DNA from: Prunella strophiata
Taxonomy: Eukaryota > Chordata > Aves > Passeriformes > Prunellidae
Length of the DNA stretch: 64,000 nt
NCBI GenBank assembly: GCA_036583965.1
Contig: JAZBQD010000014.1
Location: 53,573,626-53,637,625, forward strand
Direction: 5' to 3'
Shown: positions 24,600 through 36,705 of the stretch, piece by piece
Layout: every line of letters starts with the position of its first letter
Position numbering within the stretch: position 1 is the first letter of the stretch
Notes under the pieces: model-generated
What the model was told of the DNA's origin: nothing
Database searches by the model: none
The model's input: only the letters and a program-made list of their open reading frames with translations
Position numbers and translations under genes: made by a program

Positions 24600-27500
24600 C
24601 TCTGCAGTAGCTTAGGCCTTTGTGATATACAATAGATAGACCTGCCTATCACTATTATTTTTTATCAAGATATCATCCTGCCTTATTGATCTGTTTGATA
24701 GGGGACATCCAGGGAAAAAATTTCCTGGCCCTACTAACAACTAATAATGTACTAGCTGAATGTGCAGTATAGCTAAACACTAGCAAGGTTTCTGCTGGGT
24801 TGTCTTCACCAGCTGTGCTTACTTTAAACACTTGGCTTTAGTAAAAAAAAAAAAAACAAAAAAAACCCAAAAAATCTTATTTAAGAAAAAGCATGTGTTG
24901 TACATACCTCCCACTCTGCTGTCTTAGCTGGATGGCTTGATGTAATATAAACTTGTACAAAATAAGAAAAATTATTTCAACGAGGCACTCTAAGATTTGG
25001 GTAAAGTATATTCAAATGCTTCATACTTAGACCAATCCTCCTACTATGCCAGTGATGTCACCTTTAATTTCCTTTCAGAGAACCCACATTTCTGGTTCAC
25101 AAAGAGACATTCTCAGTCCTAAACAAGTTCTAAAATACATGAGACCAATATAAGCAGTAAGAATAATGCCTGTAAAAACAAATGAGAAGGATTTTAATGA
25201 AAACCTCTGCATACATTTCAGCATCTAAGAGCCTTCCTAGGAATTAAATTTACAAAACAAATTCTCTTTACTCAGTTTTCAAAACAGTTAATTATCAACT
25301 AGGAGACCGATGTCTCACCACATGCAAAATGCTAGGAAAGTTAGAAAACAACATTAATGTTTCAGATTAAACTTCATAGCTCATTATAATGTGGCTATAT
25401 TCTGTGGAAGTAACAATTTGCAGGGCTCTTTTTCAGCTATATAAATATCAGCTGCATTTTGCAGTTTTGATCTTTTTCTGTTTAACATAAAGAACAAATT
25501 TTATTACAACAATTCAGAAAGATACTTGTATTTTACTACATGCTGTATCTTTTCAACTTAAGACCTCAAGAACAGCAGTGCCAACTCAAACCTGGAGGGC
25601 TGTTTAGTATAGGGTCTTGCATCTATAAGTCTAATAATGGATACTGAAAAAACCATACAAAGCAGCACAAGTACACAGAATGAGTCTATTCCTTCTATAC
25701 TCCAGACAGCAATGGTTTAAGAGCTTCTTAAGCTGGTGATTGCATGTAGACCATCATCTTTAGCTGACATCAGTGGACCTCTTACCATGCATTTGTTTAA
25801 TTTTCTTTCTGAATCCTCCTGTATTTTTCACCTTATCACCTTTTTTTTCCCCTCATCCTGTGGCAAGAAAATTCATAATTTCATTATGAATTGGATGGAA
25901 ATAATTATTTTAATTGTATTAAAATTTTCAGCATCATAGTATTTTTGGTGCCAAACAGAAAATGGTGAATACTTGTTTCCTAATCATTCTTTCATTTTAT
26001 AGTCTCAGACATCTTTTTACTAAGTAGAAAAGCTCCAGTTTGACTTCCATTCACAGGAAAGCTTCTCAACATCTCATTTCAAAAAGAGGTTGTTATTTTT
26101 AGTTAAGCAAATTGCTTGTCAAAATAATTTCTGCCTGACGTCCTGAGAGTTTGCATTTAACTTGTTTCTTCTTCATTCATTACTTTTTAAGTACCACTAC
26201 AATTTACAATTTCTAAACAGTATTCTTCTTTTTGGCATCATCTGTTAGAGTGCCAATAGACTCCACCAATCTTTGTGGTTGTTTGTTTACATTTTGGTAA
26301 AAATAACAGGTTGCTTTTTTTTTTTCTTTTTTTTTTTTTTTTTCCCAGTAAGGGATACACATGAACACTGAACAACTGATTTGCTAATTGTAAGCAGCCT
26401 AAGTTTCAGCTGCTACTTAGAATGGCTTTGTAATTAGCATTCTCATTTTAATCTCATTGCCTTACTTGAAGGTAGACAATGCAGTGTGCATTTTTATGTC
26501 TCCTTTCGTCCAAACAAGACGATGAATTTTACACTTTACACTCACTCTGAGAAAGTGGTTCTTTAACAGCTACATATAGAACTGCACTGCTTAAAATAAA
26601 ATCAAGGATTACTACAGTTCTGGCATATTTTTAAAGTATTTTCTCCTAGCAACTGATTTTTGTTTTTCAAACACATAGTCTGTGCACTATGCCTATATGT
26701 TATATTTATCTTTTCTACTTGGGTAAATGACCAACCTAAAGAACCAAGTTTACAACTGCTATTCCTTTCCAGCTTCACTAATTCCCCTTGATATTTTGAA
26801 GTCATAACTGCTTTATGAATCAAATTGCTGGCTTTTTAAATCTCTGAACACATCATATTTGGGCATTGAAGTTCAATTGATCTAAACCGGATGGCACAAT
26901 TTGACAGTATAAACTTATTTACTTTAATTAAGTAAATAATATAATAAATAATCCTTTTTTCTAGTATATCTTGTTCACTAGAATGATATAAAAAAAGGAG
27001 ATATATGTTCATGTCAACTGACCTACAAGGTATATGGAATTGCTGTCAGAGCAATCCCAGCCTGGATCACAGCATGCATAATTGCCTTGAAGGTCATCTT
27101 TCTGATGCATCTCCAGACAAAGCTGCCTTCTGGCACTTAAGGAACCTGGAAAGAGTAGGTGTAATGTTGTGTTTTTCCACTCAATGAAATTCCCATGGGA
27201 GGTGGTTCAAAGGCCAGGGCAAGTAGAAGTAGCTCTTCAACCATGATGTCTGGGAGAAGACATACATTCTGTCACTTCTCCAAAACACCTACCATGACAC
27301 ACTGAATATCTGTGTGGTATAACAGGGTTTTGACTATTTGCTCCTGTCTTTATTTAATAAATTGAAAAATAATATAATTAGGCTATGAAAGGATCAAGCA
27401 CATGCTTTTGATATTTCACAGTTTTTTTGGAATACCTTTACATATGGGGGGTCCAATGATGTTCTCTCAGTACATGTGGAAAAGTAAGTCTCATTCTGTT

Positions 27501-27753
27501 TTACAATCTATATTAAAATCTTGTAAAATGTACAAAAGCATTCTGTGTTCAAAGGTTGCTTTATGGGGGAAAGAAAGAGGAATTGTCTGGTCATCAGGAG
27601 TAACAGAAATGAAAAGTATAATTAATTTCTTCCTTTGCAATTTTTTGGCCACATGGAGTAGTTTCTAGCATTCTTGTTCTAGCCAATAACATGTTGCAGC
27701 AAAATGCTTTAAGAAAATGAAGGCAAAGAAATCTGCTTTCTGAGTGTACTTCC
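24600..27753. other. Unique DNA with T-rich tract and possible enhancer-like segment
   Basis: No gene is seen. A T11-C-T17 tract occupies 26315-26343. The segment 26375-26540 has homeodomain-like words (GCTAATTGTAA, GTAATTAGCATT) and no repeats. A perfect 10-bp AT inverted repeat lies at 26915-26939. None of the frames (at most 88 codons) is recognisable. Confidence 0.5.
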
Positions 27754-27800
27754 TGTTGTTGTTGTTGTTGTTGTTGCTGTTATTAATGTTATTATTATTA
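27754..27800 (+). repeat. (GTT)n / (ATT)n compound microsatellite
   Basis: Eight or more GTT units, then a GCT interruption and ATT units. The minus-strand 70-codon frame across it with an Asn run (AAC/AAT codons) is a product of the repeat. Confidence 0.93.
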
Positions 27801-28699
27801 GGATTACATCTTTTGCTCTCTCTTATGAATTTCTGCATCAGTCCTGGACAGGCTAAAGCATATGAGTCATAGTGCATGCTTGATTTTCATACTAATTTTT
27901 AAAATGGTTTGTATAGTTTCTGTTCCTAATTGACCACATTTTGTTCATACTTTTGACAAGCAGCAGCTGCCCAGTGTTGCAAAGGCCTAATTTTGAAGCA
28001 GAGGCATGTGGGCTGAGCACTGGAATGCTGGTGTGGCTGCTTGGTGCTTCAGCCAGAATTCTATTTACTGACAGCTGAGGTGACTAGGAGTCCACCCCAC
28101 ATAAAAGGGGTCTTCTCATATTTCTTAGAGAAGACAATTTAGCATGTATGTGTACATGTCTTTAATGATTCTCTTCTGAAAAAGAGAGAACTTACATTGG
28201 GTCAGACAGTGTGCAGACTGCACAAATGTATTATTTATGTGTAGTGCTCAGAATGGCTTTTGAGAAAAACATAGGCAAGCATGTTCCAGGCCCTTAGGAG
28301 CTTACATGTCTAATGGCAGACCTGACAAAACCAGTGGGAGCTGAAAACAATGGATGAAGAAATTAAAAAAAAAACAGATCAAAGGTAAATTAGATAGTTT
28401 ATCATATGGGTCCTTCCAAAATATTTCTTCACTCTGCTAAGTAAGCCAGTCCAAGCCAGTGGCATTTCTTCCTGTTGCCAAAACCCTTGGAACTACTTTC
28501 ACAAACATCTTTATTTTTCAGTCTCTAACATGCACAGAGACTCCTCCCACACATGTCTTTTCCCACTCCCCACCCCACTCTGGACTTCACATCCCATGAA
28601 GATAAACTGTCTGTGCCTCTCAAGTTGTACCAAGGGCTGTATTCCATTGGTTAAAAAAAGAATGCCACTCTGAAGAGCGTTCATACCTGATCTTGGTGA
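27801..28699. other. Unique DNA, no gene seen
   Basis: I see only background. An 8-bp inverted repeat (GTCTTCTC ... GAGAAGAC, 28110-28135) is present but could be chance. Confidence 0.55.
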
Positions 28700-28832
28700 A
28701 TTTGGATGTTCAAGGCCACGTCAGACAGGGCTTTGAGCCACCTGGTCTAGGTGAAGGTATCAGTGCCCATTGCAGGAGGGTTGGACTAGGATGATCTTTA
28801 AACTCTCTTTCAACCCAAGCCATTCTATTATT
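28700..28832 (+). mobile_element. CR1 LINE 3'-end fragment
   Basis: The fragment reads TTCAAGGCCACGTCAGACAG, then GGCTTTGAGCCACCTGGTCT, GTGAAGGTATCAGTGCCCAT and GGTTGGACTAGGATGATCTT, then a CTTTCAACCCAAGCCATTCT tail. This is the classic avian CR1 3' terminus. Only the last 130 bases or so of the LINE are present, as is usual for heavily 5'-truncated copies. It is non-coding. Confidence 0.92.
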
Positions 28833-31800
28833 AAAGATATGTCAAAAAGATTACATTACTTTTATTGCAGATTAATGAGATTATTTCACTTAACTGCCAT
28901 GATGAAGGTTCAGGAAGGACAAACCTTCAAAGCTCTAATTTTCTGCTAGAATTAATAATACTTTTAATCATAACTTAAACTGAGCCTGACCATTTTAATG
29001 GTAAAATTGTATAGATTATCGGTAAAACTTTAAAATGTGTCGGCATGGTTTAGATGCAGAAGAATACAGAATACTGTTTTCATAATAAATAGTGAATATA
29101 TTATGGAAAATGATAAAAATATGTCTAATATTAACCCTAGTGATGTGACTTCAAATATTAGTGACCACTCAGAAGGCTTACAATATCATCAAAGCCCCAT
29201 TAGAACTTAGCAATAAATATGCAGTGCTCCTAAACTCCATAAAGCATCTGAAAATCAAGGACACTTCCCCAGTAAGTTTATCCACAGCTTCAAGAACAGA
29301 CTTCAAGATGCTCTAGAGTTCAGCCACTGATTTCTATGAAAAGTAATTAAATAACAGCAACGCCCAAAAATTCTTCATCTTACCTTTACTTTTTGTGCTA
29401 CACTAATTATTTATATATTTTAAATTTAGGCCTCAATAAGCTTTCTATAGACATCCCTCCCTCATATAAAATTGAATTAAGTGCAGCTGTCTCTGCTGTG
29501 TTTTCTGGGAAATACTGCAATGGAGAAAATAGCTATTGGTTTTGTGATGACAAATTATTGATCACACATGTCTTATGAATCACTTGACACTATGGATTTT
29601 TGCTGAGACCATTAAAGGAACAGCCTCAAGCCCTCTGTGTCCTGTATATACTGACAACACCCTCATGTCCAAATTTATGTGCATGTCACTAATGACCACA
29701 AAGAGAAAACAAAATCTTAAAAAGACAATTTTGAAGCAGGTGCTTTAAACAAAGGAGATTAGAAAATAAATTTAAAATGCTTAAAAATATGCAAATGTGC
29801 AACTAGCCATTCAAAAAGAGAGAATTAGATAGGTGTTCAGAATGTGCATAGTAGTTCTAAACAGATAGCTTAAGACTTCAGACAAGTGAAATAGAAACCA
29901 GTGGTACTAATGCATCTTTCTTATGCCATCAGAAATCCTCTAATTTTCAAAATCTTTTTCTTGGATATGGGTATGAATAGAAATAGTTGGGTATGGATAG
30001 TTTTCAGTTGTATCAGCACTAAAGAATTGGGCAGGTAGACTGTTAAGCCTCTCTCCTAAGGCTCAGGTCAGAAAAAACACAGAACTGATTCTAATTTATG
30101 CACTTGTCCTCCTGTAAACCCTTGACTGCCAAACAGCACAGAAAGAAAGTCACTGGCTGTCCCACAGGTTCCACTACACCTGAGGTTCTCAAGGTAAGGA
30201 CACTGATATTCTGACTACAGTCTGTGCAGGTTTATGAGGGGAACTTCCTTCACATTCTCCTCCCTCTTCTCATTCAAACTACAGCTCTTAAAATTTAGCT
30301 TATAAGTCCTGCTATAGAACAATACCATGTGTCAAACTGTCATATTGTATAAATTATGAGCTTGAACCTTCCTTTTATGAAGCCACATTTTCAGTTGTTT
30401 ATAACCTTGCCCAATTTTAACTGTTTATGCTCAACATTTCAGTGATGGGAATTTTACCAAAACTACTCCAGTTATTTCTCACATCATTCAAGAAAGAAAG
30501 TGTTACCAGTTTCTTCTAGGCAGTAAAGAAATGAGGCTTAGATCAGGAGAGGCAGCTGTGGAATTCAGGTAAAAGGAAGACAATGTAAGATCATTTTTTT
30601 GTTGCTACCCTGTTGATTGATTGCTAAAAACCTATCAATACCTCTTTATTTGGAGAGAAAGAAGCAATGACTTCACATGTGGGAGACAGTCACTTTACAC
30701 TTTTGATATCTCTTCAAGAGATACTAAAAAGTACTCAACTTTGCATCTCTTGAAAGTCTCACTTCATACAACATCAGTGGCTTCCTTCTACTGACTCAGA
30801 ACAGTCTACCTGCATGGAGGACTAAAATGAATACTGACAGAGAAGGCCTGACAGCACAATCTGTAGAAAACTGTTGGTGCTTCTCCTGAGATTTCATTTC
30901 CTCTCTCCCTTTGGTGTTTTGCCCTCCTGATCTAGAGTACCACCATAAAAAGTGTTAGACTCAAATTAAAAAAGACCAGATATGACCAAAAGAAAAGGAA
31001 TGATATTCAACTACAGGTAGGGTGTTGGAGACTGATGGAGAAAGGGTAATGCAGTAAAATAATTTCTGCAGAAACCTGAGTGATGGGAACAGAACAAGAA
31101 AGAGATGTGGAAGGTTCAGAAGAAGATATCAGAAGGGAAATGGGGTCATGTGCAGGATATGAAGTCAGAGCCAAAACAAAAAAGAAAAGGTCAGAAGCAG
31201 AGGGGACTGGAAACCCCAGGGAATAGGAAATTATGTTCTATAGCATCTGCAGGAGTTTGATATCCTCCTCCAGCAAGTCACCTAACAGAGCAGGGAGGGG
31301 GTACAGAGCAAAGACCTGGAAGTATGCTGGAAAATAATTTGTGGAACTGGAGAGCAACAAAATTAAGATCACCAAGAATTTTAGTTGGTTATATGAACAT
31401 ATTTGTTGTGACTGAAGCTTAAAAAAGCATCTTATATTTTCTGCAAGATTTTTTTTCCTAATTTAGTCTTCTGGGGTTTTGCATTTATTTAATATGGTAT
31501 GTTCATGTTATTTTTTGGGAAAACAAATAGTGTAACTTATTCTTCTTTTTTCTTTCTACTATGTCCACTTCCTCCTTTGAGCAGTTCCTTGTACTAACTA
31601 CTTACAACAAGATTTCAGATGGTTCAAATTGGCTAAGACTCTTTAACATGGGTATGTTTAAACCTTTATGTAAACCTACACTGCTTATAAAGTTTCTTAG
31701 AGACTTGGACACAATTGTTGAAATTTGCTGAATATTGAGAGTTATTTTATGGTGAAATTTCACTCTCTCTTGATGTTATTAAATTAGTAACAGGCTTTCA

Positions 31801-34349
31801 AAAGAAATTACATGATATCACATGTACAAAATGACAAGCCTTAAGTACAAATAGTTGTGTAGGAGGTTCTCTTTTAAATGTGAATATACTAGTCTTACCC
31901 CACCAAAACTACAGAGTACTGGATAATTTTTGTTATGTTATGCAACATTCTTTCAAACTATAGACATTTGAGAACCAGTTTTCATACACAACTCTTAAGC
32001 AAATACTCATAACCTCATCCTGCAAAGAGAAACTTGGTAAAAATTATTTAAAATCCATATGCTATGTAAGGAAATTTAACTGGAGACTTTCTTCTGCCTT
32101 TTACTGAAAATAGGACTATACAAAGGTGGTGTTAAGGTGCACATATCCTTGACATACTGGGAGCTTTAAGAGGGCCCAAAGCTATTTATAATTTCCAACT
32201 TTGCAGCCCCATTTTAATGCTACTTCCTTTAACTTTTGGTCTGATTCCCAGGACTTTCAGAAAGTGAACAGACTACCTATGCTGTAAGAGATTTTAGATA
32301 AGGCTGCAACTGCCTTCATTCTTTGCATTTTTTGGTCTGCATTTCCTGCTAATGTGATTTGAATAAGTCAATTACATTGAAATTTGGCCCATGGTCATGC
32401 AAATAAGTTCATGAGTGTGGATCTCTCTCTTCTGTGGATTTAAGTGGTGAGTACAACTGGTGTACATCTGGTTGTATATGGGGTCTGTACAGAATACTGG
32501 GGTCATGTTTTGTACTCTTTTCTAAGGTTCCATTTGCACTGCATTGGAGGAAGATTTCAGAAAATAGGATGTTCAAATAAATAAAGAAAGTCTTTAAAAA
32601 GTACTCAATTGCTAAAAGTATAGGTTGAATTTTATTTTCTAAGTGCAGGCTGCAAACATGAAGTTTAGGCATGCATTTAATATATGAGATCTTCTATAAA
32701 AAAATGCCTGGGAAATCATCACTGACAGCTTGATGAAAATATTCCCAAATGCCCATTGTGTACAGTAAAACACTGATCAAAAACACTACTGTAAGAGCTA
32801 TTTTATTTAACTGTAACATCTCTTTATCAGTAACATCATGTGCACAATTAGGCTTGATTCACACCAGCCAAGAACTCCAGACAAAAATTATTTATTTTTC
32901 AAAGTCATGGAACTTCCTGCTACTCTTTAAGTGCTAGTGACCTTAAGACAGAATAATTTTTCAGCAAGCACTTCTTCACAGACTGGCACTGACAGCAAGC
33001 AGTTTTACTTTCTGTGTGTTGTTACACTTTCTTCACAGCTCTGTAGTGATTCCAGATGAAGTCAAACAGTTGGGATTTTTTTCAGTAAATTATATTCCAG
33101 GCAAAGAACTACAATCTCTGTTCTCACTGAAGGAGACATTCCTGAGACACCACAGTAGTGCTCTATGTGCAAATGCTGAATTCCACAATTAGTCTGTAAA
33201 CAATAGAGATGTGGGCTAAATGGAGAGATTTGCCAAATTTGCTGAGGTAAGGGTTGCTAGAAACAAACAGGAGTAAATATAAATGCTCTGGTATGTGAAC
33301 ACCTACAACAACAATTATCCACTCCCTCCCAAGTTTAGCAGGTTGAGTTCCCACATTATAATGCTCTTAGTTTTGGGAGAAAGCCAGGTATCAAATTCTG
33401 TTCTAGAGAGGAAAGAAGGAGACCAAAACACTTAGTGTCTGAGATACTGCATTAAAAATGGTACAATGTCATTTTATATAAAGATACACAGCCAAATGCT
33501 GCACAACACAAACTTGATGTCATCTTCCTTTCCTTGTATGCAAGGAAAGGAAGATGTATGCAAAGCATACAACTACAACTACCTACATAGATATGCAGGG
33601 TGTTGAAATTAGCAGTTTGAGAGTAAAATCATGGCCACATTGGAAGAAAATATGAATTTTATTAAAAATAAAATATATTTTGAGGAGAGTACAGATATTC
33701 ATTATACTAGAAAACTTTAGAAACAGCTTATATACCAAGAAAATAGATCTTTTTTAAAGTACAGTGATTTAACATTCAGTTATTTTAACATATCTAAATG
33801 GCTGTAAGAATAGCACCCAAAATAAGATGACTATACCATAACCTTTATGATGTCATGATAAAACCAGTTCTTCTCCCATACCCTATAAGATGGAAAAACT
33901 AGAGGAAAATAATTCAATAAACTTTTGCAGCACTCAATTTTAATCCCTTAGAAATATGAACATTATTTTCCTTTATTTCTAAATGAAAACATATTCTAAG
34001 CCTCCAACCTTAATGTAAATTCTTTTCAAATTTCCTTTTGGTAGTTATGAAGTACCCTAGAAAATGTGTGATTACAAAACAAGCCTGTTTTACATAGGAG
34101 GTTTTCTGACACCATAGTGACAGCAATAACACAAACCTCAAAGTAAGTAGATCATTGTTTATTTTCTCCCTCAGCTTCCTATTTGTGTTCCTTGTGGGAA
34201 ATTTATGTCATAAAAAGCAGAGCAAGGCAGTAGAGGCATAGAACACTAGTGGGAATTTTTATTGCATATCCATTCCAAAAAACATTAAAATAATTTTTAC
34301 CTCAATATTTATTTTTGCCTAAATAGCTATTTTACTGTTTGTTTTGTTG
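28833..34349. other. Unique AT-rich DNA with one strong short palindrome
   Basis: This 5.5 kb has no gene and no recognised retroelement. A perfect 16-bp stem with a 4-base loop lies at 33521-33556 (see findings). A/T runs are short. The longest frame (32409-32672, minus strand, 87 codons) has no recognisable features. Confidence 0.5.
33521..33556. repeat. Perfect 16-bp inverted repeat (quasi-palindrome)
   Basis: CATCTTCCTTTCCTTG at 33521-33536 is followed by a TATG loop (33537-33540) and its exact reverse complement at 33541-33556. A second small hairpin (GTATGC-AAA-GCATAC, 33556-33570) abuts it. GTATGCAA occurs both at 33536 and 33556, which suggests templated duplication by strand switching. 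At 36 bases it is too short to be a typical microRNA precursor. Confidence 0.9.
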
Positions 34350-34369
34350 TTTTTTTTTTTTTTTTTTTT
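34350..34369 (+). repeat. T20 homopolymer
   Basis: An uninterrupted run of 20 T, with a further T8 shortly after. Confidence 0.9.
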
Positions 34370-34635
34370 AGTCCAGTGTATCTTTTTTTTCCCCAGATTG
34401 CTAATTTTAAGCCTCTTACACACATGTTTTGTGGTAGTGAAAAATCAGCTTTTCAAGAGATCTAAACCCAGTGTCTGAGCTGTTATACACAGAGCCTGAA
34501 GCTCCTGGTGAGAGCTCTCAGCACTTAAACACAAATGCACATTGGGAGTCCATCCAGCAAAATATCTGTCTATCCAAATAACTGTGACAAGCAACACCAG
34601 CCTTTGAATCAGGACTCTGCTTTCTGTTAAGTATA

Positions 34636-36280
34636 TTCCTTCCCTTCCTTCCCTTCCCTTCCCTTCCCTTCCCTTCCCTTCCCTTCCCTTCCCTTCCCTT
34701 CCCTTCCCTTCCTTCCCTTCCCTTCCCTTCCCTTCCCTTCCCTTCCCTCCCTTCCCTTCCCTTCCCTTCCCTTCCCTTCCTTCCCTTCCCTTCCTTCCCT
34801 TCCTTCCCTTCCCTTCCCTTCCCTTCCCTTCCCTTCCTTCCCTTCCCTTCCCTTCCCTTCCCTTCCCTTCCCTTCCCTTCCCTTCCCTTCCCCTTCCCTT
34901 CCTTCCCTTCCCTTCCTTCCCTTCCCTTCCTTCCCTTCCCTTCCTTCCCTTCCCTTCCTTCCCTTCCTTCCCTTCCCTTCCCTTCCCCTTCCCTTCCTTC
35001 CCTTCCCTTCCCTTCCCTTCCCTTCCCTTCCCTTCCCTTCCCTTCCCTTCCCTTCCCTTCCCTTCCCTTCCCTCCCTTCCCTTCCCTTCCCTTCCCTTCC
35101 CTTCCCTTCCCCTTCCCTTCCTTCCCTTCCTTCCCTTCCCTTCCCTCCCTTCCCTTCCCTTCCCTTCCCTTCCCTTCCCTTCCCTTCCCTTCCCTCCCTT
35201 CCCTTCCCTTCCCTTCCCTTCCTTCCCTTCCCTTCCCTTCCCTTCCCTTCCCTTCCCTTCCCTTCCCTTCCCTTCCCTTCCCTTCCCTCCCTTCCCTTCC
35301 CTTCCCTTCCCTTCCCTTCCCTTCCCTTCCCTTCCCTTCCCTTCCCTTCCCTTCCCTTCCCTTCCCTTCCCTTCCCTTCCCTTCCCTTCCCTTCCCTTCC
35401 CTCCCTTCCCTTCCCTTCCCTTCCCTTCCCTTCCCTTCCCTTCCCTTCCCTTCCCTTCCCTCCCTTCCCTTCCCTTCCCTTCCCTTCCCTTCCCTTCCCC
35501 TTCCCTTCCTTCCCTTCCCTTCCCTTCCCTTCCCTCCCTTCCCTTCCCTTCCCTTCCCTTCCCTCCCTTCCCTTCCCTTCCCTCCCTTCCCTTCCCTCCC
35601 TTCCCTTCCCTTCCCTTCCCTTCCCTTCCCCTTCCCTTCCCTTCCCTTCCCTTCCCTTCCCTTCCCTCCCTTCCCTTCCCTTCCCTTCCTTCCCTTCCCT
35701 TCCCTTCCCTTCCCTTCCCTTCCTTCCCTTCCCTTCCCTTCCCTTCCCTTCCCTTCCCTTCCCTTCCCTTCCCTTCCCTTCCCTTCCCTTCCCTTCCTTC
35801 CCTTCCCTTCCTTCCCTTCCCTTCCCTTCCCTTCCCTTCCCTTCCTTCCCTTCCCTTCCTTCCCTTCCTTCCCTTCCCTTCCCTTCCCTTCCCTTCCCTT
35901 CCCTTCCCTTCCCTCCCTTCCCTTCCCTCCCTTCCCTTCCCTTCCCTTCCCTTCCCTTCCCTTCCTTCCCTTCCCTTCCCTTCCCTTCCCTTCCCTTCCT
36001 TCCCTTCCTTCCCTTCCCTTCCCTTCCCTTCCCTTCCCTTCCCTTCCTTCCCTTCCTTCCCTTCCCTTCCTTCCCTTCCTTCCCTTCCTTCCCTTCCTTC
36101 CCTTCCTTCCCTTCCCTTCCCTTCCCTTCCCTTCCCTTCCCTTCCCTTCCTTCCCTTCCCTTCCTTCCCTTCCCTTCCCTTCCCTTCCCTTCCCTTCCCT
36201 TCCCTTCCCTTCCCTTCCCTTCCCTTCCCTTCCCTTCCCTTCCCTTCCCTTCCCTTCCCTTCCCTTCCCTCTCTTCCCCT
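34636..36280 (+). repeat. 1.65-kb (TTCCC)n array; GGGAA on the minus strand
   Basis: About 1,645 bp are made solely of C and T on the plus strand. The main unit is the pentamer TTCCC. Length variants occur at intervals: TTCC (4), TCCC (4) and TTCCCC (6). TTCC variants are common toward the two flanks (about 34780-34985 and 35990-36160), while TCCC variants are concentrated in the middle (about 35070-35680). The complementary strand is pure purine, so stop codons, which all need T, are impossible in any minus frame. That explains the apparent 620-codon Gly-Arg-Glu-Lys repeat frame at 34445-36307. It is not a gene. Tracts like this can form triplex (H-) DNA and are prone to length change and sequencing error. 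Confidence 0.97.
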
Positions 36281-36629
36281 AAATGATGATAAGAAAACTT
36301 TCTCCAATAAGTTACTTGTTACTCATGTTTATGACTAAAAATATTAGGGCTGAATTAAAGTCAGTGTCAAGAATAGCTAATGTTCTTAGCACTTTGGAGA
36401 CCAGAAAATATAGTTCTATCAAGATATGAAATATACAATTATTTGTGTATGTATTGGGTAAGATAGCTTGTGCTCCCATCCACCTTTTTCCTCTCTTCTG
36501 CTATTAGTTTCAAAATCAATTTAAAGTGGTTTCTGCATCTGAATAAATTGTACCAGGGCTGTCATTTGAATAATGCATAGCTTCCTACTGGAACTAAAAA
36601 TATTTATCTAAATCATGGAACAAAAAAAC
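36281..36629. other. Unique DNA, no gene seen
   Basis: Background sequence between the pentamer array and the A/C-rich tract. Confidence 0.55.
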
Positions 36630-36705
36630 CCAAAAAACAAAACAAAACAAAACAAACAAAAACACCAAACAAACAAACAAACAAACAAACAAAAACACAC
36701 AAAAA
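36630..36705 (+). repeat. (CAAA)n/(CAAAA)n low-complexity tract
   Basis: About 75 bases of CAAAA and CAAA units with minor interruptions, ending in AAAAAAGGGGG. An A-rich retroelement tail is a possible origin, but no element is recognised upstream. Confidence 0.9.

Noticed and set aside
33521..33556. MicroRNA precursor
   Set aside because: The hairpin is only 36 bases with a 4-base loop, shorter than typical animal pre-miRNAs, and perfect pairing fits a template-switch event better.
34445..36307. A 620-codon minus-strand open frame rich in Gly-Arg-Glu-Lys
   Set aside because: The minus strand across the array is pure A and G, so no stop codon is possible. The frame begins and ends in unrelated flanking sequence. 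It reflects repeat composition, not a gene.
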